A stretch of DNA of 39,448 nucleotides from UBA5603 sp964501315 (GCA_964501315.1 CAZCSO010000014.1:1-39448), one strand, 5' to 3'; counted from the stretch's first letter, positions 26,156 through 35,361 are shown. Notes: generated by a model from the sequence alone, not told the origin. Numbers and translations are program-made.

Positions 26156-26167
26156 AAATGGCCTTTT
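26139..26167. terminator. Bidirectional terminator inside two convergent gene ends
   Basis: 13-bp stem AAAAGGTCATTTC (26139-26151) / GAAATGGCCTTTT (26155-26167) with one G-U pair and a 3-nt loop. Both stop codons lie within it (MFS TAG at 26153-26155; minus-strand TGA at 26147-26145). U-tracts exist on both strands. Confidence 0.8.
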
Positions 26168-26720
26168 CCATGGGTTTTAAACCGGCGATTAACCGAGCAT
26201 GAATGACGGCTAATCGCTTTTCTCTTGATAGGGGTTGCTTGAGGGTATAATAGCTCATAGCGTAGGTTTTTTTAACGGAAGGAGAAAAGGTTTGCCAAGT
26301 CTGATAAGCTTCAGGGTTTTGTTTAATGAGTTCATCAAACGCCACGATATCAAAATCATCGGGTGCGGCATCGGCTTTTTCCCACCGTCCATCCGATTTG
26401 GCCAAATTAACGGCTTCTAGGCCCTCTGGCATCATCAATCCATGTTCAATGAGTTCTGTGGCTAAAGCTTTGTTTCGCGTCGACCAAATGGAATTTAAAG
26501 ATCGCTTTTTAAAGTATTTTCGGTAATACGTCGAATCGATAGACTGAATCAAACCGTCAATCCATCCGAACGACAAAGCCACTTTAAGAGCTTGATCAGG
26601 GGTCAGTGATGAACTTAGTTTTGACTTGTCAAACACAATAAATATCCCATCGTCTTGTAGATGGTTGGCATTAAGCCAGTGAAACCATTCCGCTTCATTG
26701 GCAAAAAAGAATTCTGTCAT
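26145..26720 (-). CDS. YdeI/OmdA-family protein
   Basis: 191 aa. Fits the YdeI/OmpD-associated (bacteriocin-protection) family: N-terminal W-x-x-W-L-x-x-NH, GIFIVFDKSK, the diagnostic ALSFGWIDG followed by Y-x-x-x-F-x-x-R and WS-x-x-N, and a helical C-terminal part ending in the K-x-Y-x-x-x-x-x-x-x-K pattern. Members have been linked to peptide and bacteriocin tolerance, but the mechanism is unknown. Monocistronic; the ribosome site is weak (GGTGAT). Overlaps the convergent MFS gene by 11 bp. Confidence 0.82.
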   Translation of the reverse strand: MTEFFFANEAEWFHWLNANHLQDDGIFIVFDKSKLSSSLTPDQALKVALSFGWIDGLIQSIDSTYYRKYFKKRSLNSIWSTRNKALATELIEHGLMMPEGLEAVNLAKSDGRWEKADAAPDDFDIVAFDELIKQNPEAYQTWQTFSPSVKKTYAMSYYTLKQPLSREKRLAVIHARLIAGLKPMEKAISKK

Positions 26721-26863
26721 ACTATCACCGATACTAGCATAATGAACATGAAAACACCTGTCAAGTGCTTTCTTTAAATCTTTAAGATGAAAAACAAGGC
26801 ATTTAGTGTAAAATAAGAACAGAGGGTCTTTTTGTTTTTAAGTCATAGGTAGGAGGCAATCTC

Positions 26864-27574
26864 ATGACGAACAATGAATTATTTGAACGTTTGTACAATG
26901 AACTGGAAGATTTGGTTCGTGAAAAATATCATTTATCGTCGACAGCCAGTGCAGTCTATGTCTACGAAACCAAGGTCAAAAGCGACGTTGCGCGTAATTT
27001 AAGAACGTTAAGAGAGTTGCGTAATTACTTAGTCCATGATAAACGTACCAGTGTCATTGATGCCTTTGTGGTAACGGATGATGCTATTGAGTACTTAAAA
27101 AAACGAATTGAGATCTTGCGCCAACCGCTTCGTGCCATTGACGTTTGTGTTCCCAAACACCACATTTTGTTCGGCTATGAGAGCTCCCGTTTACTTCCTT
27201 TGTTGGATCAAATGGTGAAACGCAATATCTCACACGTTCCGGTTTTGGATTTATCCGATCGCTTAATGGGGATATTTAGCGGTGAATCGTTATTTCAAAC
27301 GTTGATTGAAGCCGGGTCAAAAGCGATTGATGCGAAAACAATGCTTTCGGACATTGCCGGATTTCTCGCCATTGACAAGCATGTCGGAGAACAATATCTA
27401 TTTGTCGGAAGAAATGCGCTCCTTGAAGATTTGGACGATTTGTTTCAAAGCACGCATCAAACCACCAAAAAACTGAAGATGTTGTTGGTAACTGAAACCG
27501 GAAAACCCAATGAAAAGATTTTGGGGTTGATTACACCCTTGGATTTATTGGCAGAACAAGCCAAATTGTTTTAA
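26864..27574 (+). CDS. HEPN-like domain fused to CBS pair
   Basis: 236 aa, soluble. The N-terminal helical region (1-85) has RELRNYLVHD, with Arg53 and His58 in the R-x4-H arrangement of HEPN domains, preceded by a long helix of charged residues. Residues about 92-236 form a CBS pair: ISHVPVLD...LMGIFSGESLF is the first, and the second ends ILGLITPLDLL. CBS pairs sense adenine nucleotides or related ligands. HEPN domains include RNases but also inactive scaffolds, and no further catalytic support is visible. AGGAGG site before ATG 26864. It lies 43 nt upstream of tldD in the same orientation, so probably one operon. Confidence 0.75.
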   Translation: MTNNELFERLYNELEDLVREKYHLSSTASAVYVYETKVKSDVARNLRTLRELRNYLVHDKRTSVIDAFVVTDDAIEYLKKRIEILRQPLRAIDVCVPKHHILFGYESSRLLPLLDQMVKRNISHVPVLDLSDRLMGIFSGESLFQTLIEAGSKAIDAKTMLSDIAGFLAIDKHVGEQYLFVGRNALLEDLDDLFQSTHQTTKKLKMLLVTETGKPNEKILGLITPLDLLAEQAKLF

Positions 27575-27617
27575 TATACCATCATTTATGTAATTCTTAC
27601 TGTAGGAGGCGACTCAT

Positions 27618-29024
27618 ATGATTCCATCATTTTCTTCGTATTTACGACGAAAAAAACCCGTATTAAAACAACTTATTTCACTATTAGGTAATAAGTTTGC
27701 GTACGTTTCGATTTTAGGGACTGACGTCAGCGGTGAAAGTGTTGTCGTGGATAAAGATTCCACAGTTGTTCAACCCAGCGGTTTGACCGAATCGGGCTTT
27801 GTCATTAAAGTGTTCAACGGTTACGTTTATAGCGAATACTCCATCAATGACATTGAAGAAAAGGATTTGGAGACCTTGGTGACCGAGATTACTCGGTTGT
27901 CACGATCGCCCAGAACCATTGAAAATGTCAAGGTTGGTGTCATGGCGGACGAACCCCTTGAGAAGAAGTTTAACCGTAAGATTAAGGGTGAGGTCTATTC
28001 GGTAGACTATTTGATTCATTCCTTTAAAGACATGGTCAACCGTACGTTGGGATCTTCACCGCTGTTGGTCAATGCCAGAGTATCGCTGGAAAGTTCGTAT
28101 GTATCCAAACTGTTCTTGTCCAAAAAACGTGACTTAGAACAGTTTTATCCGTGGTTCAATCCACGTTCGTTTGTGCTTGCTCGACAAGGCGATATCACAA
28201 AGTATGCTTACGATGGGTATGGGGACGCTTCGATGGAAGTAGCGGTCAATAAACTCGAACAATCACTCGAATCTACCGCTCGTTTGGCCATTGAGTTATT
28301 AGATGCCGTAGCCCCGACCCCAGGATATTACGATGTAATTACAGATCCTTCGATTACCGGACTGATTGCCCATGAAGCCTTTGGTCATGGCGTTGAGATG
28401 GACATGTACGTTCGCCATCGCGCTAAATCACAATCGTATTGGCATAAAAAAGTGGCTTCACCCTTAATTTCCATGCATGACGGCGCCGACGCGGCATTAA
28501 GTGCAGCATCGTATTTCTTTGATGACGAAGGCGTTCTCGCTCACGATACGGAAATTATCCATAACGGTCAATTAATCAATGGTATTTCCGATGCGTTGTC
28601 GGCGTTACAACTCTCTACCAAACCCACCGGAAATTCTCGAAGAGAATCGTACAAACGCAAAGCCTATACGCGCATGACCAATACGTATTTTTCAAAAGGA
28701 AATGATAAACTGGCGGACATGATTAAGAGTATTTCTCATGGCTATTTGTTATGTGATACCAATAACGGTATGGAAGATCCGAAGAATTGGCAAATTCAAT
28801 GCACGGCTCATTATGGCCGAGAAATCGTCAATGGTGAATTTACTGGAAAAATCATCTCTCCCGTAGTGATGAGCGGATCGGTCGTCGATTTGTTGGAATC
28901 CATTTCCATGGTTTCATCCGATTTTGAAGTGATTGGTAGCGGATCGTGCGGAAAAGGGTATAAGGAATGGGTTCGCGTCAGCGACGGCGGACCGTATTTG
29001 AAAGCGAAGGTGAAAATCGGATGA
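27618..29024 (+). CDS. tldD: Metalloprotease TldD
   Basis: 468 aa, the normal TldD length. The catalytic zinc motif HEAFGH (HExxxH, residues 252-257) lies after the family's ITGLIAHEA strand; the C-terminal half has GSGSCGKGY and the typical SDGGPYL. With TldE it forms a heterodimeric protease that admits unfolded peptides; in E. coli it removes the microcin B17 leader and degrades CcdA. ATG 27618 follows AGGAGG. Its TGA overlaps the ATG of tldE (ATGA), so the two subunits are coupled. Confidence 0.93.
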   Translation: MIPSFSSYLRRKKPVLKQLISLLGNKFAYVSILGTDVSGESVVVDKDSTVVQPSGLTESGFVIKVFNGYVYSEYSINDIEEKDLETLVTEITRLSRSPRTIENVKVGVMADEPLEKKFNRKIKGEVYSVDYLIHSFKDMVNRTLGSSPLLVNARVSLESSYVSKLFLSKKRDLEQFYPWFNPRSFVLARQGDITKYAYDGYGDASMEVAVNKLEQSLESTARLAIELLDAVAPTPGYYDVITDPSITGLIAHEAFGHGVEMDMYVRHRAKSQSYWHKKVASPLISMHDGADAALSAASYFFDDEGVLAHDTEIIHNGQLINGISDALSALQLSTKPTGNSRRESYKRKAYTRMTNTYFSKGNDKLADMIKSISHGYLLCDTNNGMEDPKNWQIQCTAHYGREIVNGEFTGKIISPVVMSGSVVDLLESISMVSSDFEVIGSGSCGKGYKEWVRVSDGGPYLKAKVKIG

Positions 29025-30301
29025 TTAAATCACTGATACGGGCTTTAAAAGCCAATGAACTCATCACCGATTATTTAATCAAAGAAACGACGACCGAAAG
29101 TTATCAGACGTTTTACGTGATGAAACAACTGGAAACGCAACGCATGGTCAAAACGTCGGAGTATCATATCACCGTGTATCGTCGTCATTTTGTCGGCAAT
29201 CAGGAATATCTTGGTTCATCGACGTTTGCGATTTCACGAAAGCTTACCAAAAAAGAACTCGAAACAAAAATTGAAGAAGCGGTGTTCGCTGCTTCGTTTA
29301 TCAAGAATAAACCGTTTGATTTGGTCAAGAGCGAGAAGAAGCGTTCCTGGAAATCAATTGCATTTGAAGGCGATCCCTTCTTAACCCTTGATAAAGTTGC
29401 GAAGCTTTTCTTTAGTCAAGGGAAAGGAGTTGCGACCTTTAATTCATTTGAAGTGTTTTTGAACAAGGTTACGACGCATTTGGTCAACTCGTGCGGTGTA
29501 GATTATCAAAAGACACTCGAGTCCATCAACGTTGAAGCCATTCCGTCGTATGACGGCGAATTTGAACAGGTTGAACTCTATCGTTACTTTACCTACGATA
29601 CGTGGGATGAGGCCCTCATGATTCACGATGCGAAAGAAGCGTTAATGGATGTCGAACAACGCTTCAATGCCAAAAAAGTCCTTGTGAAATCCAAAGTTGA
29701 CGTCATTTTACGAAGCGAAGCCATCAGAGAGTTCTTAGAAACGTTGATTGACGATTATTCGTATACCAGCGTCTACAAAGGTTTTACCGATAAGAAATTG
29801 ATGGATTCCATTCAAACCAATCTTAAAGGCGAAGCCTTGACAATCGCCTTAAAAACGTCACAAAAAGCCGACGCATTCGATTCCGATGGCGTTGTCTATC
29901 AACCGCTGAAAATCATCGAAAAAGGAATATTGACGCACTATTATGGGAATAATCAATACGCTCAATACTTAGGTTACGAACCGACCGGTAATTTGCCCCT
30001 CATCGCCTTACCAAAGGGTAAAACAGCGTATCAAACCATGGTCGACCCGAAAAAACCGTATTTGGAAATCATTTCCTTATCCGGTATTCAAGTCGATGCT
30101 TACAGCGATTACATCGGTGGCGAAATTCGATTGGCCATTTACTTTGACGGACGAATGCATTTGCCCGTCAGTGGCATTTCTTTCAGTGGATCCATCCAAG
30201 CTGCTTTAAGCGACCTATCGTTCAGCCAGGAAATCACATCGATTCACCGCTACGAAGGACCTGCGTATTTGAAACTCAAACAAATGGATGTTACGCAATA
30301 A
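29021..30301 (+). CDS. tldE: TldE/PmbA, partner of TldD
   Basis: 426 aa. Same fold as TldD but without HExxxH, as expected for the non-catalytic subunit. Family features are the N-terminal MKQLETQRMVKTSEY substrate-tunnel strand, FDSDGV, TGNLPLIALPKGK and the C-terminal ISGISFSGSI block. ATG 29021 overlaps the tldD stop by 4 nt with AAGGTGA upstream; a longer start at 28967 would run through the tldD end and is rejected. No RiPP precursor gene was seen nearby, so the substrate is unknown. Confidence 0.9.
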   Translation: MIKSLIRALKANELITDYLIKETTTESYQTFYVMKQLETQRMVKTSEYHITVYRRHFVGNQEYLGSSTFAISRKLTKKELETKIEEAVFAASFIKNKPFDLVKSEKKRSWKSIAFEGDPFLTLDKVAKLFFSQGKGVATFNSFEVFLNKVTTHLVNSCGVDYQKTLESINVEAIPSYDGEFEQVELYRYFTYDTWDEALMIHDAKEALMDVEQRFNAKKVLVKSKVDVILRSEAIREFLETLIDDYSYTSVYKGFTDKKLMDSIQTNLKGEALTIALKTSQKADAFDSDGVVYQPLKIIEKGILTHYYGNNQYAQYLGYEPTGNLPLIALPKGKTAYQTMVDPKKPYLEIISLSGIQVDAYSDYIGGEIRLAIYFDGRMHLPVSGISFSGSIQAALSDLSFSQEITSIHRYEGPAYLKLKQMDVTQ

Positions 30302-30315
30302 GTGAGGCGATCTTT

Positions 30316-30825
30316 TTGAGCGAATGCTTTGATGCTTATGATCGAAATGGACGATTTATGAATGAGACCTTGTATCGTGGTGAAAGCCCGAAACAAGGCC
30401 TTTATCATTATGTCGTCGAAATTTATACTGTGGCGAATAATCGCCTACTTATTACCCAACGTTCTTCGGAAAAATTGTTGGACCCGAATCTCTGGGAAGT
30501 GACCGCTGGAGCGGTCATTAAGGGAGAAAACGTTAAAGAAGCAGCGATTCGTGAATTAGCTGAAGAAACGGGTATTCACGTTGAACAATCGAACCTCATA
30601 GAACTGTATCGTTACGTTGAAGAAGACGAACAGGTCATCATAATGAGTTTTGGTGTCGTCTTGGAGAGTGAACCACCGATTCGTCTTCAAGCAAGTGAAA
30701 CCGTTGATTACAAGTGGGTTTCCTTAAATAAATTTGAATCGATGATTTCTGGCGATGACTTTGTGAAATCGATTGCCAATCGTTACCATCTCTATGCTTC
30801 ATCGATTAAAAAGCTGTTCTTGTAA
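30316..30825 (+). CDS. Nudix hydrolase
   Basis: 169 aa. Complete Nudix box at residues 65-87 (G65, E71, R79-E80-L81, E83-E84, G86), which binds the metal for pyrophosphate hydrolysis. The N-terminal FDAYDRNGR and later TVDYKWV fit the YfcD/IDI-like branch. The start is a TTG at 30316: GAGG at 30304-30307 is well placed and the protein then begins at the family's usual position; the next ATG (30358) would cut into the domain. It follows tldE by 14 nt and precedes the esterase by 10 nt. Substrate unknown. Confidence 0.85.
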   Translation: MSECFDAYDRNGRFMNETLYRGESPKQGLYHYVVEIYTVANNRLLITQRSSEKLLDPNLWEVTAGAVIKGENVKEAAIRELAEETGIHVEQSNLIELYRYVEEDEQVIIMSFGVVLESEPPIRLQASETVDYKWVSLNKFESMISGDDFVKSIANRYHLYASSIKKLFL

Positions 30826-30835
30826 GGAGAGGATT

Positions 30836-31753
30836 ATGATGCGTTACGCCATTGATAAAAAATTCAAACATCTACGGTATATACACATGCCGAAAAACAA
30901 ACCGCTGTTGGCACTTGAAAACGGTGTAATTCAAGCACTCTACAACTGCCAACCGCTTCGAAAGGCAATTACATGTGTTAAGATGGTCATTCCGACTCGT
31001 GACTACGCGTCGATAAAACTTGATGTATTCATCCCGAAAAATAAGACACCAATGGGATTTATGCTGTATCTTCCCGGTGGTGGATTCGTAATGAAGGCAA
31101 GTCATTATCATAAACGAAATGTCATGGAAATGGTTGAAAAGACAGACGTCGCCATTGGTTTGCTTCACTATCGTTTGGCACCTAAACATCCTTTTCCGAC
31201 CGCTTTATTTGATTGTCTGGATGCGATGGATGCCATTCATAAAGAGGAATCGTTGAAAGAGAACATCGCGAAAGGATTCTTAATCGGTGGCGATTCAGCC
31301 GGAGGAAATTTAGCGATGGGTGCTGCACTTTATCAAAACGATCACGATAACTTACCCATTTCTGGTATTATGCTCATATATCCGGGTGTCACCGAAGGAA
31401 TTACGACCGAAAGCAGAAAAAACTATACCGACGTTCCGATGTTTAATGCATCGATGTTGCCGTATTTAGACAAGTGGGTTTATCCCAATGGGGTCGGTGA
31501 ACTTCATCCGTATGCCTTTCCGTATCATCATCCACGTTTAGAAAGTTTACCTAAAATTTATATCGAAACGGCTGAATTCGACTGCCTTCATGATGAAGGC
31601 ATTGCATTTGCACATCGATTAGTACAAGCAGGCAATCGTGTCGTACTCAATGAGACTAAAGGAACCGTTCATGGGTATGATGTCGTCAAAAACGCAGAAC
31701 AGACCCAACTATCAAAACAGCAACGGATGGAATTTATAAAGTCATGTCTTTAA
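30836..31753 (+). CDS. Alpha/beta hydrolase, HSL-type esterase
   Basis: 305 aa, cytosolic. Oxyanion-hole LPGGGFV (79-85) is a variant of the HGGG motif of hormone-sensitive-lipase esterases; nucleophile Ser154 in GGDSAGG, acid Asp in AEFDCLHDEG, and His in KGTVHGYD complete the triad. HYRLAPKHPFPTAL is the characteristic HSL stretch. AAGGAG at 30824-30829 gives 6-nt spacing to ATG 30836; the next ATG (30839) is possible. Last gene of the HEPN-CBS/tldDE operon. Confidence 0.88.
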   Translation: MMRYAIDKKFKHLRYIHMPKNKPLLALENGVIQALYNCQPLRKAITCVKMVIPTRDYASIKLDVFIPKNKTPMGFMLYLPGGGFVMKASHYHKRNVMEMVEKTDVAIGLLHYRLAPKHPFPTALFDCLDAMDAIHKEESLKENIAKGFLIGGDSAGGNLAMGAALYQNDHDNLPISGIMLIYPGVTEGITTESRKNYTDVPMFNASMLPYLDKWVYPNGVGELHPYAFPYHHPRLESLPKIYIETAEFDCLHDEGIAFAHRLVQAGNRVVLNETKGTVHGYDVVKNAEQTQLSKQQRMEFIKSCL

Positions 31754-31779
31754 CACTCACAAACGTGAGTGTTTTTTTT
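31752..31779 (+). terminator. Terminator of the tldDE operon
   Basis: 9-bp perfect stem AACACTCAC (31752-31760) / GTGAGTGTT (31765-31773), AAAC loop, eight U. The stem begins inside the stop codon of the esterase. Confidence 0.92.
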
Positions 31780-31858
31780 GAATGATTGAAATCTATTTGG
31801 CTTGATTAAGTTGATTAAACATGAGAAAATGATAGAGGAGTTTGAAAGGAGGGATACC

Positions 31859-33235
31859 ATGGTTTCGTTTAAGGAACGATTTTCACATTTAATTGGGAGT
31901 CGTGCGTTTTATCGTAATTTATTAACCGTATCCCTTCCGATTGTTGCACAACAGTTGATAACCTCATCGGTCCAATTGGTCGACAACGTCATGGTGGGCA
32001 GTTTGGAAGAAAGTGCGATCGTTTCGGTTTCTACGGTGAACCAATTGTACTTTGTGATGATGTTGATTACGTTTGGAGCGATTGGGGGAGCCGGTATTTT
32101 TACGGCTCAATTCTTTGGTTCAAAGGATTATGACAAACTCAAGGAAACCTTCCGATTCAAAGTCATAACAGCCTTGATTGTCTTTGCGTTCTCTTTCATT
32201 TTATTCAGTTTGTTGGGAAAAACGTTGATTGGATTTTTTACCGATAATCCCGAGACAATAGCGAATGGTATGGCGTATTTGAAAATAATTCGATTTGGGA
32301 TTTTACCATGGGTTCTCTCGGTGGCGATTGCAAATACATTCCGAGATATGGGGATTACCCGACCGTTGTTATACGTCTCCATCGTAGCGATCATCACCAA
32401 TACGGTGCTCAATGCATTGCTTATTTTCGGACTTTGGATTTTTCCGGAAATGGGAATCATGGGTGCGGCTATCGCAACCGTCATCTCGCGTTTCGTTGAA
32501 TTTATCTTAAGCTTTGTGCTCCTTAAAAAGATGGGTTCGATGTTTGATACCAAACTTAATGAATTATTCAAGATTGAACCAACCCTGTTAAAGCAAATAT
32601 TCAAAATGGCATTGCCATTGATGCTCAACGAAGCACTGTGGTCAATGGGGCAAACGATGTTTATGCAATCGTATTCGCTACGAGGCGAAAACGCCTTGGC
32701 GGCGATGAACATATCAGGAGCGATATCCCAGCTTGTCTTTGTCACCTTTGGGGGTATTGCGACGGGAATAGCTGTGATGGTTGGTAATACCTTAGGCCGT
32801 AACGAACTAAGGGAAGCGAAAGACAATGCAAAAAAGTTGATTGCGTTTGCGGTCTTCTTTGCGGCCTGTATGGGCATCTTGTTGATGGGACTAAGCTTTT
32901 TTATCACCGATATTTACAAGGTGAGCGATGCTACAAAACAAATCGCGCAATTTAATATTCGCGTTAATGCCGTCTTTATTCCGGTCTATTCTTATAATGT
33001 CGCCATCTATTTTACGTTACGTTCAGGCGGAGATACCAAATCGACGTTGCTAATGGATTCTGGATACATGTGGATGGTCGCTGTGCCGTTGGCGTTCGTC
33101 TTGTCGAGATGGACTTCTTTATCGGTCATGTGGATGTTTTTCATCATCCAAGCAACCGATATTCCGAAAGCACTTTTTGGGACACATCGTTATCGAAAAG
33201 AGTTTTGGGTCAAAAATTTAGCACGACCCATTTAA
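31859..33235 (+). CDS. MATE-family efflux transporter
   Basis: 458 aa, 12 predicted membrane segments. N-terminal LPIVAQQLITSSVQLVDNVM and GGAGIFTAQFFG match the DinF/NorM-like MATE fold, and the second half repeats it (LPLMLNEALWSMG). Exports drugs or metabolites with Na+ or H+; specificity is not predictable. Start chosen at ATG 31859 after AAAGGAGGG, giving the usual short N-terminal helix; an earlier frame from 31802 has no ribosome site. Single-gene unit between terminators. Confidence 0.9.
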   Translation: MVSFKERFSHLIGSRAFYRNLLTVSLPIVAQQLITSSVQLVDNVMVGSLEESAIVSVSTVNQLYFVMMLITFGAIGGAGIFTAQFFGSKDYDKLKETFRFKVITALIVFAFSFILFSLLGKTLIGFFTDNPETIANGMAYLKIIRFGILPWVLSVAIANTFRDMGITRPLLYVSIVAIITNTVLNALLIFGLWIFPEMGIMGAAIATVISRFVEFILSFVLLKKMGSMFDTKLNELFKIEPTLLKQIFKMALPLMLNEALWSMGQTMFMQSYSLRGENALAAMNISGAISQLVFVTFGGIATGIAVMVGNTLGRNELREAKDNAKKLIAFAVFFAACMGILLMGLSFFITDIYKVSDATKQIAQFNIRVNAVFIPVYSYNVAIYFTLRSGGDTKSTLLMDSGYMWMVAVPLAFVLSRWTSLSVMWMFFIIQATDIPKALFGTHRYRKEFWVKNLARPI

Positions 33236-33268
33236 AAAACGTTGTCATTCAGAAGATGACAACGTTTT
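33234..33268. terminator. Bidirectional terminator, MATE / GGDEF
   Basis: 13-bp perfect stem AAAACGTTGTCAT (33236-33248) / ATGACAACGTTTT (33256-33268), 7-nt loop, between convergent genes 35 nt apart. The minus-strand side has a six-U tract. Confidence 0.88.
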
Positions 33269-33270
33269 GT

Positions 33271-34851
33271 TTATTCAGTCTTTTTCAAGGATGAGAAATA
33301 GAGGCGATCATAGTGCAACATGTGCCCCATTATTAATACTCCAACAATACGATCGAAACATTCCTTGACGGAAAGTTTATGAGATTTTGTTTCATCAATC
33401 AGTTTTTCATACCGTTGAATGAGAAAATCGTGTTCCATTCGATGTTTCTCATAACCAGGAAATTGAATCAATTTTAGAATTTCTTCTTCGTAACGAAAAT
33501 GTGCTAAGGTTTGAGAAAAGATAATTTCTAATTGTCGAATGACGGTGGATTCGTTTTCGCGTTGTATGCCAATAACAGCCAGTTCATTAGCCAAATCAAG
33601 AATCTCACGATGTTGCTGATCAATGATGTCATGACCGGAATTCCACGCATCTTGCCATTCAATTTTTGCAAAGGCAAGCGGTAACGATTCTACTGAGTTC
33701 CAAACAACCACTTTGTCTCGACCGGTTTGTTTGGCTTGTCCTAATGCATAGTCGGCTTTTCGGAACCAGTGGTTGCTGGGTTCAGAAGCTACGTAATCCG
33801 CAACCCCCAAACTAATGGTGACTTTCACCGTTTCTTCTTCAAAGAATTGTTTGACGGAAAGTCGTAGGTTTTCAGCCATGAATTTGGCATCGTCTAAGGA
33901 TGTGTTAGGAAGGATAATCAAAAATTCCTCACCGCCCCATCGATAAGCTCGGTCAGTGTCACGTAACTTGGCTTGCACAGCCTTCGTTACTTTGATTAAG
34001 ACCTCGTCACCGTAATCATGGCCATAGGTGTCGTTGATGGTTTTAAAGAAGTCAAGATCATAGATGATAAACGACAAAGGGGTATGGAACCGATCGGCCA
34101 ATGCGGTGAATCGGAAAATATCTTGTTCAAGCAAGTGGCGATTTCGTAATCCTGTCAACGAATCGGTAGAAGCCATGATGGAAAGTTCGTCGTTCTTTGT
34201 ACGCAAATCTTTTTGCATAACATATTGATCAAGGGTCAAAATGAGTAAGGTCCACAGATTGATGGACAGTAACAGTAAGAAAGCGATAATGTTGTTAAAT
34301 GTGATGTTTTCAGTGAGTAATCCGACTGAAGAGTAATCGACAATAGCACTGATGATGCGTGCAACGTTAATCAGTGAATAGAATAAAATCAATAAAAACA
34401 TAAATATCGAATGGTTTCGTGACGTACTTCGCAGGGCGGTATTTATTTGAATATAACCAGTAATGACCAAAGCGGTAGTTGTCAACGAACTAACGATGAT
34501 TCGAAGACTATAATGAGGAAATACGTAGGTTAATAGGATGATTGAAACAATTCCAAACGTTAGTATGACTCCCAGAGGTACCCATTTTACTTTTTGATCA
34601 AGGTAAAATAAGAAACCGAATACCATTAAGATAAAGAATAGAAAGAAGAAGGTGTTAATGACAATCAGCGAGAAAAAGATTGGCAATAATTCTTGAACGA
34701 TTGTGAGTGCATCGGTAAGCGCAATTAAGATAAAACTCGCGGTAAAGCATAAAAATGCCACGGGCTTTCGTTTGAGCGACAGCACATAAAACGTAATCCC
34801 GTACATGATGGCTTGTATGATAAATGCTATTAGAATAGTTTTTGTGTCCAT
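33271..34851 (-). CDS. Membrane diguanylate cyclase with C-terminal bacteriohemerythrin
   Basis: 526 aa. Seven or so membrane segments fill residues 1-210. A GGDEF domain (about 225-385) has the active signature GGEEF (306-310) and an inhibitory I-site RDTD (297-300) at the right distance. A hemerythrin domain (about 397-520) has a complete diiron ligand set: His414, His451, Glu455, His470, His474, His510, Asp515. It makes c-di-GMP from two GTP at the inner face of the membrane, probably tuned by O2 or another diiron ligand. AGGAGG precedes the ATG on the minus strand. It lies 10 nt after the DNA glycosylase gene, so the two are co-transcribed. Confidence 0.9.
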   Translation of the reverse strand: MDTKTILIAFIIQAIMYGITFYVLSLKRKPVAFLCFTASFILIALTDALTIVQELLPIFFSLIVINTFFFLFFILMVFGFLFYLDQKVKWVPLGVILTFGIVSIILLTYVFPHYSLRIIVSSLTTTALVITGYIQINTALRSTSRNHSIFMFLLILFYSLINVARIISAIVDYSSVGLLTENITFNNIIAFLLLLSINLWTLLILTLDQYVMQKDLRTKNDELSIMASTDSLTGLRNRHLLEQDIFRFTALADRFHTPLSFIIYDLDFFKTINDTYGHDYGDEVLIKVTKAVQAKLRDTDRAYRWGGEEFLIILPNTSLDDAKFMAENLRLSVKQFFEEETVKVTISLGVADYVASEPSNHWFRKADYALGQAKQTGRDKVVVWNSVESLPLAFAKIEWQDAWNSGHDIIDQQHREILDLANELAVIGIQRENESTVIRQLEIIFSQTLAHFRYEEEILKLIQFPGYEKHRMEHDFLIQRYEKLIDETKSHKLSVKECFDRIVGVLIMGHMLHYDRLYFSSLKKTE

Positions 34852-34861
34852 AAGTGACCTC

Positions 34862-35344
34862 CTAGTGTAATGCAGTTGACCATCGAGAAATTAACGTATC
34901 TAAATTAATGGAAGCATTTCGTGCCGAAGTCGATGGAACGACGATTGCTTTGATTGAAATGTTAGGGTTGTGACGAAAAAACAAGTTTCCTGCTAATTTT
35001 CCGTTGAGTAAGATACGCTCAATCGATGATTCATCAATCAACGATTGAATATCCGTAGGATGAACATTCTTAATGCGATCGTCCCGAGATCCTTCAATTT
35101 CACAGGAATCAATGACGTCGTAAAGAGCAATTCGATGACGTTTTAATAATTGCAATTTCTCTTCGGTGGTCGCCTTGACGAAATCATCGTTGTAAATGGC
35201 GGTCAATACAGCCCAAAAGCGGTTACCTGGGTGCATGTAATAAAAACCGGATTTTCGAGATAATACCGAAGGAAAACTACCCAAAATCAAGATTTTCGAA
35301 TCTGAAAAGACAACCTTTGAAAACGTGTGTGTTTCATAAGACAC
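34862..35344 (-). CDS. Uracil/hypoxanthine DNA glycosylase (UDG superfamily, family 6-like)
   Basis: 160 aa. LILGSFPSVLS (motif 1), then FYYMHPGNRFW, the hallmark of the hypoxanthine-DNA glycosylase (family 6) group rather than family 1 UNG or classic Mug, and the late VPSTSARNA loop that contacts DNA. Removes deaminated bases, likely hypoxanthine. The start is uncertain: GTG at 35344 has AGGTG 7 nt upstream; GTG at 35353 would give 163 aa. An extended -10 sits only 17 nt before the preferred start, so the leader is very short. First gene of a pair with the GGDEF-hemerythrin gene. Confidence 0.82.
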   Translation of the reverse strand: MSYETHTFSKVVFSDSKILILGSFPSVLSRKSGFYYMHPGNRFWAVLTAIYNDDFVKATTEEKLQLLKRHRIALYDVIDSCEIEGSRDDRIKNVHPTDIQSLIDESSIERILLNGKLAGNLFFRHNPNISIKAIVVPSTSARNASINLDTLISRWSTALH

Positions 35345-35361
35345 ATTTATCACCTTTTTTT

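Noticed and set aside
32128..32907. 259-codon minus-strand frame antisense to the MATE gene
   Set aside because: Low-complexity Ile/Ala/Ser composition typical of the reverse frame of a membrane-protein gene; no start signal.
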